Made by a program: the position numbers and the translations under genes. Shown one piece after another: positions 26,715 through 34,748 of a DNA stretch of 55,030 nt (positions are counted from its first letter, which is position 1; each line of letters begins with the position of its first letter). The notes under the pieces were generated by a model. The model was given only the letters and a program-made list of their open reading frames with translations, did no database searches and was not told the origin of the DNA. Source of the stretch: Verrucomicrobiaceae bacterium (GTDB lineage Bacteria > Verrucomicrobiota > Verrucomicrobiia > Verrucomicrobiales > Verrucomicrobiaceae); assembly GCA_027489965.1 (NCBI GenBank), contig JAIXZA010000061.1, positions 1 to 55,030 on the forward strand. The letters are read 5' to 3'.

Positions 26715-29700
26715 TCAGGCTAGGTCCTTGATGGAGACCTCACAGACGCTGCGCACCTCTTGCACGGTGGCGGGGGCATCAAAGCGGAAGAGTCCATCAA
26801 GCCCACGCTCGACACGGGAGGCGCGGATGGCTGCCTTCACGGCGAGGAAGACGGTGTTTGCCAGCACGAGCGGTGGCTCACCGACCTCTTTGGCGGAAAA
26901 GATGTCATTCGTTTCATCTGGCACGTCTGCTGCCAGATTTCGGGGGAAGAGATGCACGTTGAGATTCAGCGGTATCTCGGTGATAGCGGGGATTTTATAG
27001 CGCCAGGTGTTGGTGGTATTTAGCCGCCCTTCTTCCTCGGCTCCCTGGGGTTCAAAGACGAGTTTTTCGGTCAGCAGATAGCCGACGCCCTGAATGAAGG
27101 CTCCCTCGACCTGACCGATGTCGATGGCTGGATTCATGCTCCAACCCATGTCATAGACGAGGTCTGAGCTGAGGATTTTGACTTCGCCTGTGAGGATGTC
27201 CACCTCCACGACAGAGAGCGCTGCCGAGTAGGTGAAGCCGACAAAGGAGTCCACAGCACCAAAAATGGGTGCTTTAGAATCCGTGTCACGATACACACCC
27301 GGCAGATCAGGCTGATGGCCCTGTTGTTTATAGGTCATCGCTGGCACCTGAGTGGTGCCGCCTTCGATCTTGGTGGAGAACGAGGCCATCAAGTTCACCC
27401 GATTGGAGTAGGCTAGATTGACGAGTTTTTGCCAGATAAGAGCTGGACTGCCGCTTTCAGCTTTTTTGTGCGGTGGTGGTGACGCTGTTTCGATGGTTCT
27501 TGTTGTCGTCGTAACTGTTTCTGTTGGTGTCGCTATTGTGCTTGTTGCTGTCTCCGTTGTTGTTGGTGGCGGCGGCACGGATGGTGCCACGGCTGACCAG
27601 CCGGCCTCGCCATAGTTCCAAAAGTCGATTCCCTGTCTCGCGCACCAGTCGGCGCCATTCTTATTGAGCATCTCATAGCCAAACTCCATGAGACGGGCGC
27701 GTAGCACCTGACAGGTTTGTTTGACTGCCTCACAGCTGTAAGGAGTGCCTGCGGAGGCTCCGGTGCTGGTCGGGTTCGGGATGATCTGTGTCTGCACTCC
27801 ACGCACGGTGATCAGGCTCATGGGTAGATTCATGACGTAGGCAGCCACTTGCAGCACCTGTGTGGCCAATCCCTGACCGATCTCGACCCCGCCCTGATGT
27901 ACCACGAGTGAGCCGTCCGCTTGATTCACCACGACGTAGGCAGCTGCCTGCTCCAGAAGCTTGAGATTGTAGCCTGAGCCATATTTCACTGGCATCATGG
28001 CCAGGCCCTGCTTCCGCCATTTGTTCTTGCGGTTGTAATCATCCACCGACTTGCGCTTCTTGGCGTAGTCTGATTTCTCCTTCAAATATGCCCACACTTG
28101 CTTGATGTAGCAATAGGACAGCGCTTGGCCAAAAGGAGTCACATCTCCACGATCATAGAGGTTCTTTTCCCGCAGATCTTCGGGCAGCATCCCGATGGCG
28201 TAGGCAGCGTCATCCACGGCGTTTTCGATGATATTTTTGCACTGTACATCGCCAAAGGAGCGGAAGGCGGTGCTCGGTGCGGTATTGGTGCGGCAGACAT
28301 CGATCTGGCTTTCAAAGTTCGGCACTTTATAGGCGTTGTCCGTGCGCAGCTGGATGCAGTTTGAGACGACAAAGGAGCAGTCATAAAACGCGCCACCATC
28401 TCCCCACATCTTGGTTTGGAAGCCCAAAATGCGGCCTTTATCCGCAGGATTGAGTTTGCCCTGATCCACGGCGATCTGGTACTGACCGTAATAAGCATGG
28501 CGTTTGCCGATGAGTCCCGTGTCTGTATCACGCGGCACGACGAGCCTGACGGGTCGCTTCGTGGCCTGCGCAGCAATGGCTGCCGGTCCTGCGACAAAGC
28601 GTGTCTGCTCTGTTTTCCCCCCAAAACCGCCACCCACGGGTGGGATGTCCACATTGATATGATTGTACTGCAAGCCGAGCGCCATGGCTGTGGTCTGGTG
28701 GATGGCTGCTGGGCTCTGGGTAGAGGGTCTTACGGTAAAGTGCCCCTCGTCCTCCGGTAGCACCACGCAGGCCTGAGGCTCCATGTAAAAATGAGCTTGG
28801 CCACCATTGGTCTGCGTATTCTCGACGACCAAGCATGGCACGCCATCAAGCACGACTGGACGCATCAGTGCAGACCGATCCAGATGATCTTTCTCACGCG
28901 TCCAGTCGAAGCGGCTGCCGGGACGAATGATCTTCCAGATGTGGGAAAGGAACACTGCCGAGCTCGGTGTGTCAGGGTAAACACTCTTCATCTTGATAGC
29001 CTCATCCAGCGTCAGCACGGGCTTTAACCACGCGCCCTGATTAAAGGGAAATTTATTCCACTGTTCCGGCCAGCTGAAGGGGCCATAAGCCACACAGTGC
29101 TCAGAAACATAATCGGCGATCCTTTGCGCCTCCTGCTCGGTCTCTGCCAAAACGAGCGCAATCGCCTGCCCCACATAGCTCACCTGTCCATTTGCCAGTA
29201 GCGGCTGATCTGCTCCCATGCCCTGCATATTCATGCCGCTCTTTTTGATATTCTCAGAGGTGATCAGATCCACAAATGAGTCGGCATATTTGGAAAGATG
29301 ATCCCGCAGCCGAGTGGTGGCTATCTTCTTATCCGTGCCAGGAAGCACCAGCCAGCAAGTAGCCAAAGCACGCCGACTTTGTACAAAGGCCGCATTCAGA
29401 GCCTGAGCAGGCACCGGCACCTCATGCGTGTAGCGCAAGCGTCCAGACGTCTGCAACATGGCGGTGGTCTTGATGTAAGGCTGCGCGACGGGTTTCTTCC
29501 AATCCTGATTGGCGTAGGACTGCACACCGTCACTGACAGGCCAGTTTCCCCACATCATCACTCCGCTTGAGGCCACATTGGCGGGGACTTTGACTTTTTG
29601 AGATCCAAGGGCATGCACCACCGCCTTATAAAAGAAGCCCAGCACCAGCTGAATGCGGTACTCGTCCGTGTAGCCTTCGGAAGGCAGCCCATGCATCCGA

Positions 29701-31448
29701 GGAGCCCATTTTTTCAGCTCTGCTGCCGTTTCCTTGGCCAGCAATTGCGCCCACTCAGGGATCGAGGCCAGGTCCAAGGTGCGCCCGCGCATCAACTCCT
29801 GAGTTTTCGCCGCATGCCAGGGGAATGGTGCGATGCCGCCAAAGACCAGCGTCACATCCTCCAGTTTGGCCCTACCTTTGAAGCGGAAGCGCGTGGTGGA
29901 GTTCACGATGGTGTGTGAATTCACCTCACGCAGAGCTACTTTTTGGGCTAGAACGCAGTCGTTATCACCGCTCAAAGGCAACCGATAGCGGACGAGCAGG
30001 ATTTCGTCCGCGAGCGCAGGCTTAGCCACGACCGCGGCCGTCAGCTCACCTGCCGTCGCCGACTGTGGCTCCCAGACACCATTAGCACTGAGTTTCACAT
30101 ACTCAATCACGGCACCTACAGCCACCATCGTGGTGAAAAGATCCGAGGGGAACGGCTCCTGCTTCCCCGCAATGTGCTCCTGCTTCCCCGCGATGTGCTT
30201 CAGCACCAGCATGGTATTACCGCCCAGAGAAGCCGCATTCCGCACGATCCGGCCCGCCGTGCGTCTCGCCATGTAGTGGATAGCCACCAGCGCCGTAGCC
30301 CTGGGACCTCGGCGCTGAAGTTCTGCACCGGTCAGCTCCAGAAGATCATTGTACGTATTGCCAGCACCGATGACGAGCTCATCCTTACCACTCACAGCAT
30401 GGCCTTGCAGTTCAGGGAGCAAGCGAATGTCCACAAACATCCGAGTGGCAGGATACTCCGTCGTATAAATCCCAAAGGATGTATTGCCATGCACTAGACG
30501 CACCGCTTTGTCGCGATTTTCCTGCATCAAACCAGCTAACTCCGCTAGAGACAAAGGGGTAACCCATGCCTGACGCCCACCCTCGGACTGCACCGGCTGA
30601 GCGCGCCTTTGGGCTGCCTTTGGAAAAGGAATCTCCACCGTGCCAGGCAGCTGAGAGGCACTCTGACCATCCGCCAGACACTTCATTCGATTAGCCTCAT
30701 CCTCAGCGGACCAATCCGAGGCAAAGGTCTTCATACCCGTCATGATGGATCGATAGCCCGTGCAGCGGCACAGATTGCCATCAAAAGCATCCTCGATCTC
30801 CTTTTTCGTTGCCTTGGGGTTGTTGGTAATGAATTCCGACATGTTCATCACAAAGCCGACACTGCAATACCCGCACTGACTGCCATTATTCATCGCTAGG
30901 CAGTGCGCCACCGGATTCATGCCATCATGCTCTAACTCGGAAGGATGCTCCTCCACCTTTTTCACCAAAGTCACGCAGGGCGCAGCCCCAGCATCCAGCG
31001 CCGTCGTCACCGCCGCACTCACTGCCAGACCTTTTTTAACGGCCTCCTGTCCCGCTTTCACCGCCGCCTCAGGCTCAGGAGTCCCAATCGGAGCCGCACC
31101 TCGGGAAGAAGTCGCCGTATGAAGCAGGAATTCAGGATCCGCATTGCGTACCCCGCCCGTGCCCTCGACCGTCGTCACGACCAGTCCACCTAGGGCACAC
31201 ACCGGCCTCAAGCAGGAATTGATCGCTCGGTGTTCAGGCTCCCGTTTTTCCTCATTCCAGTGGGAAAGAATCACCGTGCACCCACCGCAGCCTCCCTGAC
31301 CGCAGGGCTTCTTCGGCCCTACCAGTGCGACCTCAGCAGAGCGCAGATAATCGATGAGCAGCATGTCTGGTGCCGCCTCTTTGATGGTCACAGGCTTTCC
31401 ATTCAGAAAGAAAGATACTTCATTGGGAGATAACTTGTTCACGTTCAT
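26715..31448 (-). CDS. Single-chain molybdenum hydroxylase of the xanthine dehydrogenase fold
   Basis: From ATG 31448 (MNVNKLSPNEVSFFLNGKPV) it has 1,577 aa; an upstream in-frame start at 31535 would add 29 unlikely residues. Domains: [2Fe-2S] ferredoxin with Cys49/54/57 (CGQGGCGGC); a second [2Fe-2S] with CGYC...CRC; an FAD domain (about 320-620); and the molybdopterin domains (about 690-1577) with STQS, GGGFGGK, TAFRSFG and EVGEPPLVLA. Catalytic Glu is present (Glu1524, equivalent to bovine Glu1261). The positions equivalent to the xanthine-binding Glu802 and Arg880 are Thr946 and Cys1031, so xanthine is probably not the substrate. Oddities: an insertion of about 75 aa between the two Fe-S modules, a Thr/Pro-rich linker in the Mo domain, and a 7-residue tandem duplication. 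It heads an operon with a cytochrome c and xdhC. No Tat signal is visible. Confidence 0.9.
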   Translation of the reverse strand: MNVNKLSPNEVSFFLNGKPVTIKEAAPDMLLIDYLRSAEVALVGPKKPCGQGGCGGCTVILSHWNEEKREPEHRAINSCLRPVCALGGLVVTTVEGTGGVRNADPEFLLHTATSSRGAAPIGTPEPEAAVKAGQEAVKKGLAVSAAVTTALDAGAAPCVTLVKKVEEHPSELEHDGMNPVAHCLAMNNGSQCGYCSVGFVMNMSEFITNNPKATKKEIEDAFDGNLCRCTGYRSIMTGMKTFASDWSAEDEANRMKCLADGQSASQLPGTVEIPFPKAAQRRAQPVQSEGGRQAWVTPLSLAELAGLMQENRDKAVRLVHGNTSFGIYTTEYPATRMFVDIRLLPELQGHAVSGKDELVIGAGNTYNDLLELTGAELQRRGPRATALVAIHYMARRTAGRIVRNAASLGGNTMLVLKHIAGKQEHIAGKQEPFPSDLFTTMVAVGAVIEYVKLSANGVWEPQSATAGELTAAVVAKPALADEILLVRYRLPLSGDNDCVLAQKVALREVNSHTIVNSTTRFRFKGRAKLEDVTLVFGGIAPFPWHAAKTQELMRGRTLDLASIPEWAQLLAKETAAELKKWAPRMHGLPSEGYTDEYRIQLVLGFFYKAVVHALGSQKVKVPANVASSGVMMWGNWPVSDGVQSYANQDWKKPVAQPYIKTTAMLQTSGRLRYTHEVPVPAQALNAAFVQSRRALATCWLVLPGTDKKIATTRLRDHLSKYADSFVDLITSENIKKSGMNMQGMGADQPLLANGQVSYVGQAIALVLAETEQEAQRIADYVSEHCVAYGPFSWPEQWNKFPFNQGAWLKPVLTLDEAIKMKSVYPDTPSSAVFLSHIWKIIRPGSRFDWTREKDHLDRSALMRPVVLDGVPCLVVENTQTNGGQAHFYMEPQACVVLPEDEGHFTVRPSTQSPAAIHQTTAMALGLQYNHINVDIPPVGGGFGGKTEQTRFVAGPAAIAAQATKRPVRLVVPRDTDTGLIGKRHAYYGQYQIAVDQGKLNPADKGRILGFQTKMWGDGGAFYDCSFVVSNCIQLRTDNAYKVPNFESQIDVCRTNTAPSTAFRSFGDVQCKNIIENAVDDAAYAIGMLPEDLREKNLYDRGDVTPFGQALSYCYIKQVWAYLKEKSDYAKKRKSVDDYNRKNKWRKQGLAMMPVKYGSGYNLKLLEQAAAYVVVNQADGSLVVHQGGVEIGQGLATQVLQVAAYVMNLPMSLITVRGVQTQIIPNPTSTGASAGTPYSCEAVKQTCQVLRARLMEFGYEMLNKNGADWCARQGIDFWNYGEAGWSAVAPSVPPPPTTTETATSTIATPTETVTTTTRTIETASPPPHKKAESGSPALIWQKLVNLAYSNRVNLMASFSTKIEGGTTQVPAMTYKQQGHQPDLPGVYRDTDSKAPIFGAVDSFVGFTYSAALSVVEVDILTGEVKILSSDLVYDMGWSMNPAIDIGQVEGAFIQGVGYLLTEKLVFEPQGAEEEGRLNTTNTWRYKIPAITEIPLNLNVHLFPRNLAADVPDETNDIFSAKEVGEPPLVLANTVFLAVKAAIRASRVERGLDGLFRFDAPATVQEVRSVCEVSIKDLA
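27440..27590 (-). repeat. Low-complexity Thr/Pro-coding insert inside the Mo-hydroxylase gene
   Basis: This in-frame segment encodes P-P-P-P-T-T-T-E-T-A-T-S-T followed by more Thr/Glu-rich sequence and then PPPHKK. On the plus strand it reads as GTT/GTC-rich sequence. It lies inside the molybdopterin-binding region, where the xanthine dehydrogenase family normally has no such linker. It looks like a disordered loop rather than a frameshift, since family motifs continue in the same frame on both sides. Confidence 0.7.
30155..30196 (-). repeat. 21-bp tandem duplication in the Mo-hydroxylase gene
   Basis: Two adjacent 21-bp units, 30155-30175 and 30176-30196, differ at one base. They encode two consecutive copies of H-I-A-G-K-Q-E in the FAD domain. 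The frame is kept. It looks like a recent replication-slippage duplication. Confidence 0.9.
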
Positions 31449-31683
31449 ATCAGTACAATTTGATGCAATGGACAGGACTAAAATCTCAATAATCAAGCCT
31501 TTTAGACTTAATAGAAGAGTACAAACATCTAACAATTCAGGTTAATATCGGAAAGGAGATAAAACACAAGATCTATGTTTATCGACCTGAAATAAGAATA
31601 GCAACCTAAACAATCCAATCATTTTGTCAGAAATCAGTTGTACCTAAAAACAGCCACAACTTTGAAAAATTTGGTATGAAGAT
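31449..31683. other. Upstream region of the Mo-hydroxylase operon
   Basis: About 235 bases between the operon start and dispersed-repeat copy B. The region is A/T-rich and should hold the operon promoter, but no confident -35/-10 pair was identified. No gene seen. Confidence 0.45.
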
Positions 31684-32095
31684 TAACCCTAGATTCGAAA
31701 ATGGCTGATTGCCGATTTACATCACTCATTGATTCCACTAGGCTTTTTGCCTCTCGATCATCGTCACCCAAGCAAAAGCCACCTCGAATCGAAAAAGCCT
31801 TTTGAAACCAAGCCCCAGCGCTGCTCAACGATCTTCCATACCTGAAGCTAGCCGACAATCCACGGGGCGTGGGATGTGGAACGAAGAGTCACTTTGACCG
31901 TGTGATTCCGAGAAAACAAAGCAACTGGAGACTCCATTTTACAGGAAAACAGAAAAACATGATTTACAGGCCAGTACCCATTCCTGTTAATCCTGTGATT
32001 AGAAACTCGAATCACGAATAGTCTCATATCATCCGCTGCGTGCGGAACAGCACGTAACTCCACGGCAAGTTATTCAGGAGTAACCGAACTCAAAG
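31684..32095. repeat. Dispersed intergenic repeat, copy B (longest copy)
   Basis: It shares ordered blocks with 3411-3760 (copy A), and its first 150 bp with 54,741-54,890 (copy C). It ends with the same tail as copy A: CATTCCTGT units, GATTAGAAACTCGAATCACGAA, then CGTGCGGAACAGC and GCAAGTTA. Read leftward, its middle gives a broken coding-like frame (...FCLGDDDREAKSLVESM-D-N...) that is partly conserved as peptide in copy C, which has in-frame stops. This could be a decayed gene fragment carried by the repeat. Confidence 0.8.
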
Positions 32096-32448
32096 AGCCC
32101 TTGAGTGTGGAAGCAGGAGTAACTTTTGCCGGTCAAAACCGCCAAGTTAGTCAGGGGGAATAATTAGAAGCGTTAGAAGCCAGCGAATAGCCCCACCAAG
32201 CCACAGGAGGGGTTTACCTTTGTTACCAATCGTTTTCAGAAGTCGCACAGCGCGCGACCAGTCATCCACGCTTATCTAGGCTCAATGAAATCACCGCAAA
32301 CGACCGTCAACGTCTTCCCACACCTTGGAATATCGAAGGCCTGATTATTATTCTACCCTCAGGGGCAATCGGTAAGGTTGGCGGCCGGATCGACCGTGCC
32401 AAAACATGCTTCCGCCCTAACCATTCCCAATCTACGACATAACACAGG
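32096..32448. other. Gene-free stretch downstream of the DUF971 gene
   Basis: About 350 bases with no supported gene. CCGCCAAGTTAGTCAGGGG at 32,140-32,158 resembles the tail of repeat copies A and B (GGCAAGTTAGTCGGGAGG), so it may be a further partial repeat end. The remainder shows nothing I can name. Confidence 0.45.
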
Positions 32449-32766
32449 CTAAACGACAGGCTTCATGGCCTCTTCACCGAGGCGGTGAAGGTAGTCGTAA
32501 CTGTAGATGCCGGTGTTGTGGCCATCGGTGAAATCAAACTGGATGGCGTAACCGCCGATGGGACGCCACATGCGGACCATGACCCCAGGAAAATGCTTTT
32601 GATCGGTACCGCCGTACTGTCGGCCTAAAAGATCACGCTCACCGGTGTTTTCAGCACTGGGTGACCAGGCGCGAAGCCGCTCACAGGGAATATAATGCTC
32701 AACTCCGTCTGGCCAGATGATGGCAATATCTGTACCGATGAGCTCGATGCGTTGAGGGGCTTTCAT
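32449..32766 (-). CDS. DUF971 (GBBH-like N-terminal domain) protein
   Basis: 105 aa from ATG 32766 (MKAPQRIELIGTDIAIIWPDG); a longer reading to 32844 would run across the rpsD terminator and is not credible. The whole protein is one DUF971 domain (PF06155), recognised by W-P-D-G-V-E-H-Y-I-P-C-E-R-L-R, V-R-M-W-R-P-I-G-G-Y-A-I-Q-F-D-F-T-D-G-H-N-T-G-I-Y-S-Y and the closing Y-L-H-R-L. The domain is also found at the N-terminus of gamma-butyrobetaine hydroxylase. In bacteria, stand-alone copies are linked to Fe-S/Mrp-type proteins, but their function is not settled. It lies downstream of the ribosomal protein cluster on the same strand, separated by a terminator, so it may be read-through or independently transcribed. 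Confidence 0.87.
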   Translation of the reverse strand: MKAPQRIELIGTDIAIIWPDGVEHYIPCERLRAWSPSAENTGERDLLGRQYGGTDQKHFPGVMVRMWRPIGGYAIQFDFTDGHNTGIYSYDYLHRLGEEAMKPVV

Positions 32767-32794
32767 AAAAGGAAAAAGGATGACAGTGTGAATA

Positions 32795-32825
32795 CGAAGA
32801 AAGGACGCCTTTCGGCGTCCCTTCG
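32795..32825 (-). terminator. Intrinsic terminator after rpsD
   Basis: A perfect 7-bp core stem, GGACGCC at 32803-32809 and GGCGTCC at 32814-32820, has a GAAA tetraloop on the leftward RNA. It is extended by CGAAG/CTTCG at the base and followed by T-rich sequence (TTTCTTCG). It sits 29 bp past the rpsD stop and before the DUF971 start. Confidence 0.8.
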
Positions 32826-32853
32826 TAAAGGATGGTGATCCCAATTGGGAAGA

Positions 32854-33465
32854 CTATCGGGAGTAAAGTTCGACGACGAGCTGCTCGTTAGCGATAGGAT
32901 TGATCTCATCGCGAATCGGAGCACGATTGACGGTGCCTTTCATAGCATCGCGATCAACGGTCAACCAATCACCAACAGGATTGCCAAGTGTCATTTCGAG
33001 GAAACGACCGACAAGCTGCTGAGATTTTGGGCTATCTTTGACAGCGACGACGTCACCTGCCTTAGCTTGGAAACTGGCAATGTTAACGACTTTACCGTTC
33101 ACCGTGATGTGGCGATGGCTGACAAGCTGGCGGGAAGCAAAGCGTGTGTTAGCGAAACCCATGCGATAGACAACGTTGTCGAGGCGCAACTCCAACATTT
33201 GGAGGAGGTTTTCACCAGTCACACCTTTACGGCGTTGGGCTTCAGCGAAGAAACGGCGGAATTGCTTTTCAAGGACGCCGTATTGGAAACGCAGTTTCTG
33301 CTTTTCAATCAGAGCGACACCGTAGTCGGACACCTTGCGGCGTGCATTGCGGACGCCGTGCTGCCCTGGCGGGAAGTTGCGGAGTTCAAGAGCTTTGGAG
33401 GGACCGAAAAGGGCGATGCCGAAACGGCGTGCAATCTTTTCGCGGGGACCTGTGTAACGTGCCAT
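32854..33465 (-). CDS. rpsD: 30S ribosomal protein S4
   Basis: 203 aa, full length for the family. It begins MARYTGPREKIARRFG and carries F-P-P-G-Q-H-G, R-R-K-V-S-D-Y-G, the S4 RNA-binding domain (LELRLDNVVYRMGFA...RQLVSHRHITVNGKVVNI) and the usual C-terminal E-Q-L-V-V-E-L-Y-S-R. The zinc-binding cysteines of C+ type S4 are absent. S4 is a primary 16S rRNA binder that starts 30S assembly, and in many bacteria it represses its own operon. It is the last gene of the cluster rpmJ-rpsM-rpsK-rpsD, 48 bp after rpsK, and is followed by a terminator rather than by rpoA. Confidence 0.97.
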   Translation of the reverse strand: MARYTGPREKIARRFGIALFGPSKALELRNFPPGQHGVRNARRKVSDYGVALIEKQKLRFQYGVLEKQFRRFFAEAQRRKGVTGENLLQMLELRLDNVVYRMGFANTRFASRQLVSHRHITVNGKVVNIASFQAKAGDVVAVKDSPKSQQLVGRFLEMTLGNPVGDWLTVDRDAMKGTVNRAPIRDEINPIANEQLVVELYSR

Positions 33466-33513
33466 AAAGGTAAACTAAAAAGGGGGTAGGATGATTTAGA
33501 CGTAGCAGGTCAA

Positions 33514-34062
33514 TTAGACGCGGCGAGCTTTTGGCGGACGGCAGCCGTTGTGTGGGATCGGAGTAGCGTCTTTAATGAGGGTCACTTCGACGCCGAGAGC
33601 TTGGATAGCACGGACTGCGGATTCACGACCTGAACCAGGACCGCGGAGACGAACTTCAACTTCACGAAGACCGTGACCCATCGCTTGACGGCAAGCGTCT
33701 TGAGCAACGACCTGAGCGGCGTAGGCAGTGCCTTTACGGGAACCACGAAAGCCCATTTTACCAGCGGTTGACCAACCGATCACGTTTCCGACGCGATCTG
33801 TGATGGAAACCATGGTGTTATTGAAAGTGGCGCGGACGTGAACGACGCCGGTGCTGACATTCTTAGAACCCTTGGCCTTGATGACCTTGGCGTTTTCCGT
33901 GCCATCACCACCACCGATCTCAAGCCAAACGCTCTGAGATACGGCACGGTCACCGGAAGTTGGTTGTTTGTCGGCTGCAGGGGCTGCTGCAGGAGCGGCC
34001 GGAGCCGGGGCGGGAGCGGCGGCTTCAAGAGCGTCCACTGGTGTCGTTGTTTCGTCTGCCAT
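33514..34062 (-). CDS. rpsK: 30S ribosomal protein S11 with Ala/Pro-rich N-terminal extension
   Basis: 182 aa versus about 129 in most bacteria. The conserved S11 core starts near residue 55 and shows [42 protein letters not shown] and the C-terminal [14 protein letters not shown]. The extra N-terminal segment of about 54 residues is acidic, then Ala/Pro-rich ([16 protein letters not shown]), and has no counterpart in E. coli S11. No ATG exists nearer the core, so the extension is probably translated. S11 sits on the 30S platform near the mRNA exit region. It lies 39 bp after rpsM. Confidence 0.95.
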   Translation of the reverse strand: MADETTTPVDALEAAAPAPAPAAPAAAPAADKQPTSGDRAVSQSVWLEIGGGDGTENAKVIKAKGSKNVSTGVVHVRATFNNTMVSITDRVGNVIGWSTAGKMGFRGSRKGTAYAAQVVAQDACRQAMGHGLREVEVRLRGPGSGRESAVRAIQALGVEVTLIKDATPIPHNGCRPPKARRV

Positions 34063-34101
34063 ACTGATAATGATAAAGTTCCTGGGGTGATGATGGCGAG
34101 A

Positions 34102-34497
34102 TTAAACCTTGCCCTTCTTGGCACCTGGGTTGCGCTGAGCACCGACAGTCTTGCGTGGACCTTTGCGAGTGCGGGCATTGGTGTGCGTGCGCTGACCATG
34201 AACTGGCAGACCACGACGATGACGCTGACCACGATAGCAGTTGATTCCGAGGATGCGCTTCATGTGCATCTGGATTTCACGACGAAGGTCACCTTCCATC
34301 ACGATCTTCATCCCCTGAATGGTCTGGGTGATGAGAGTGATCTGGTCATCCGTCAGTTCACCTGCACGGATGTTTGGATCAATGTTCGTGTGAGCCAAGA
34401 TTTTGCGGCTAAGGGGAAGACCGATGCCATAGATATAGGGCAACGAATATTCGATCTTCTTTTCGTTCGGGATTTCAACTCCAAGTAGGCGGGCCAT
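34102..34497 (-). CDS. rpsM: 30S ribosomal protein S13
   Basis: 131 aa, slightly longer than the typical 115-125. It opens MARLLGVEIPNEKKIEYSLPYIYGIG, followed by the family helix (SRKILAHTNIDPNIRAGELTDDQ) and the C-terminal signature R-G-L-P-V-H-G-Q-R-T-H-T-N-A-R-T-R-K-G. The basic C-terminal tail ends GAKKGKV. S13 is in the 30S head and contacts the P-site tRNA and S19. It follows rpmJ by 32 bp and precedes rpsK, the standard order. Confidence 0.97.
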   Translation of the reverse strand: MARLLGVEIPNEKKIEYSLPYIYGIGLPLSRKILAHTNIDPNIRAGELTDDQITLITQTIQGMKIVMEGDLRREIQMHMKRILGINCYRGQRHRRGLPVHGQRTHTNARTRKGPRKTVGAQRNPGAKKGKV

Positions 34498-34529
34498 AAG
34501 ATAAGATGCTGATTGAGAAAATGGATGGA

Positions 34530-34643
34530 TTAGCCCTGGCGCTGCTTATGGCGTGGGTTCTTGCAGACAACGCGCACGATACCTTTGCGGCGGATAACGC
34601 GGCAAAGTTCGCAAAGAGGTTTCACAGACGGACGGACTCGCAT
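34530..34643 (-). CDS. rpmJ: 50S ribosomal protein L36
   Basis: A 37-aa protein starting at ATG 34643: [20 protein letters not shown] and then [17 protein letters not shown]. It has the zinc-ribbon ligands Cys11, Cys14, Cys27 and His32 of the C+ form of L36. A longer reading upstream to 34721 is out of family and rejected. It heads the cluster rpmJ-rpsM-rpsK-rpsD; secY, map or infA, which often precede it, are not here. The start is preceded by CCGATCCT with no Shine-Dalgarno motif. Confidence 0.95.
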   Translation of the reverse strand: MRVRPSVKPLCELCRVIRRKGIVRVVCKNPRHKQRQG

Positions 34644-34748
34644 AGGATCGGAATTAGATGGGGGATTTCCCAGCGTGAGGCGGGGAGCCGGAAGTCGTAC
34701 CACACCGAGAGGGCGGTGCAACTGACAATTTCGAGTTTTTCACAATTA

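Noticed and set aside
27440..27600. Possible frameshift in the Mo hydroxylase at the Thr/Pro-rich stretch
   Set aside because: Family motifs continue in the same frame before and after it, so it is an in-frame low-complexity loop.
31846..32100. A second promoter or ncRNA in repeat copy B
   Set aside because: The conserved blocks are shared with copy A at an unrelated locus, so repetition explains the conservation better than local function.
33838..34488. 216-codon plus-strand frame across rpsK and rpsM
   Set aside because: It is antisense to two certain ribosomal protein genes and has no family similarity.
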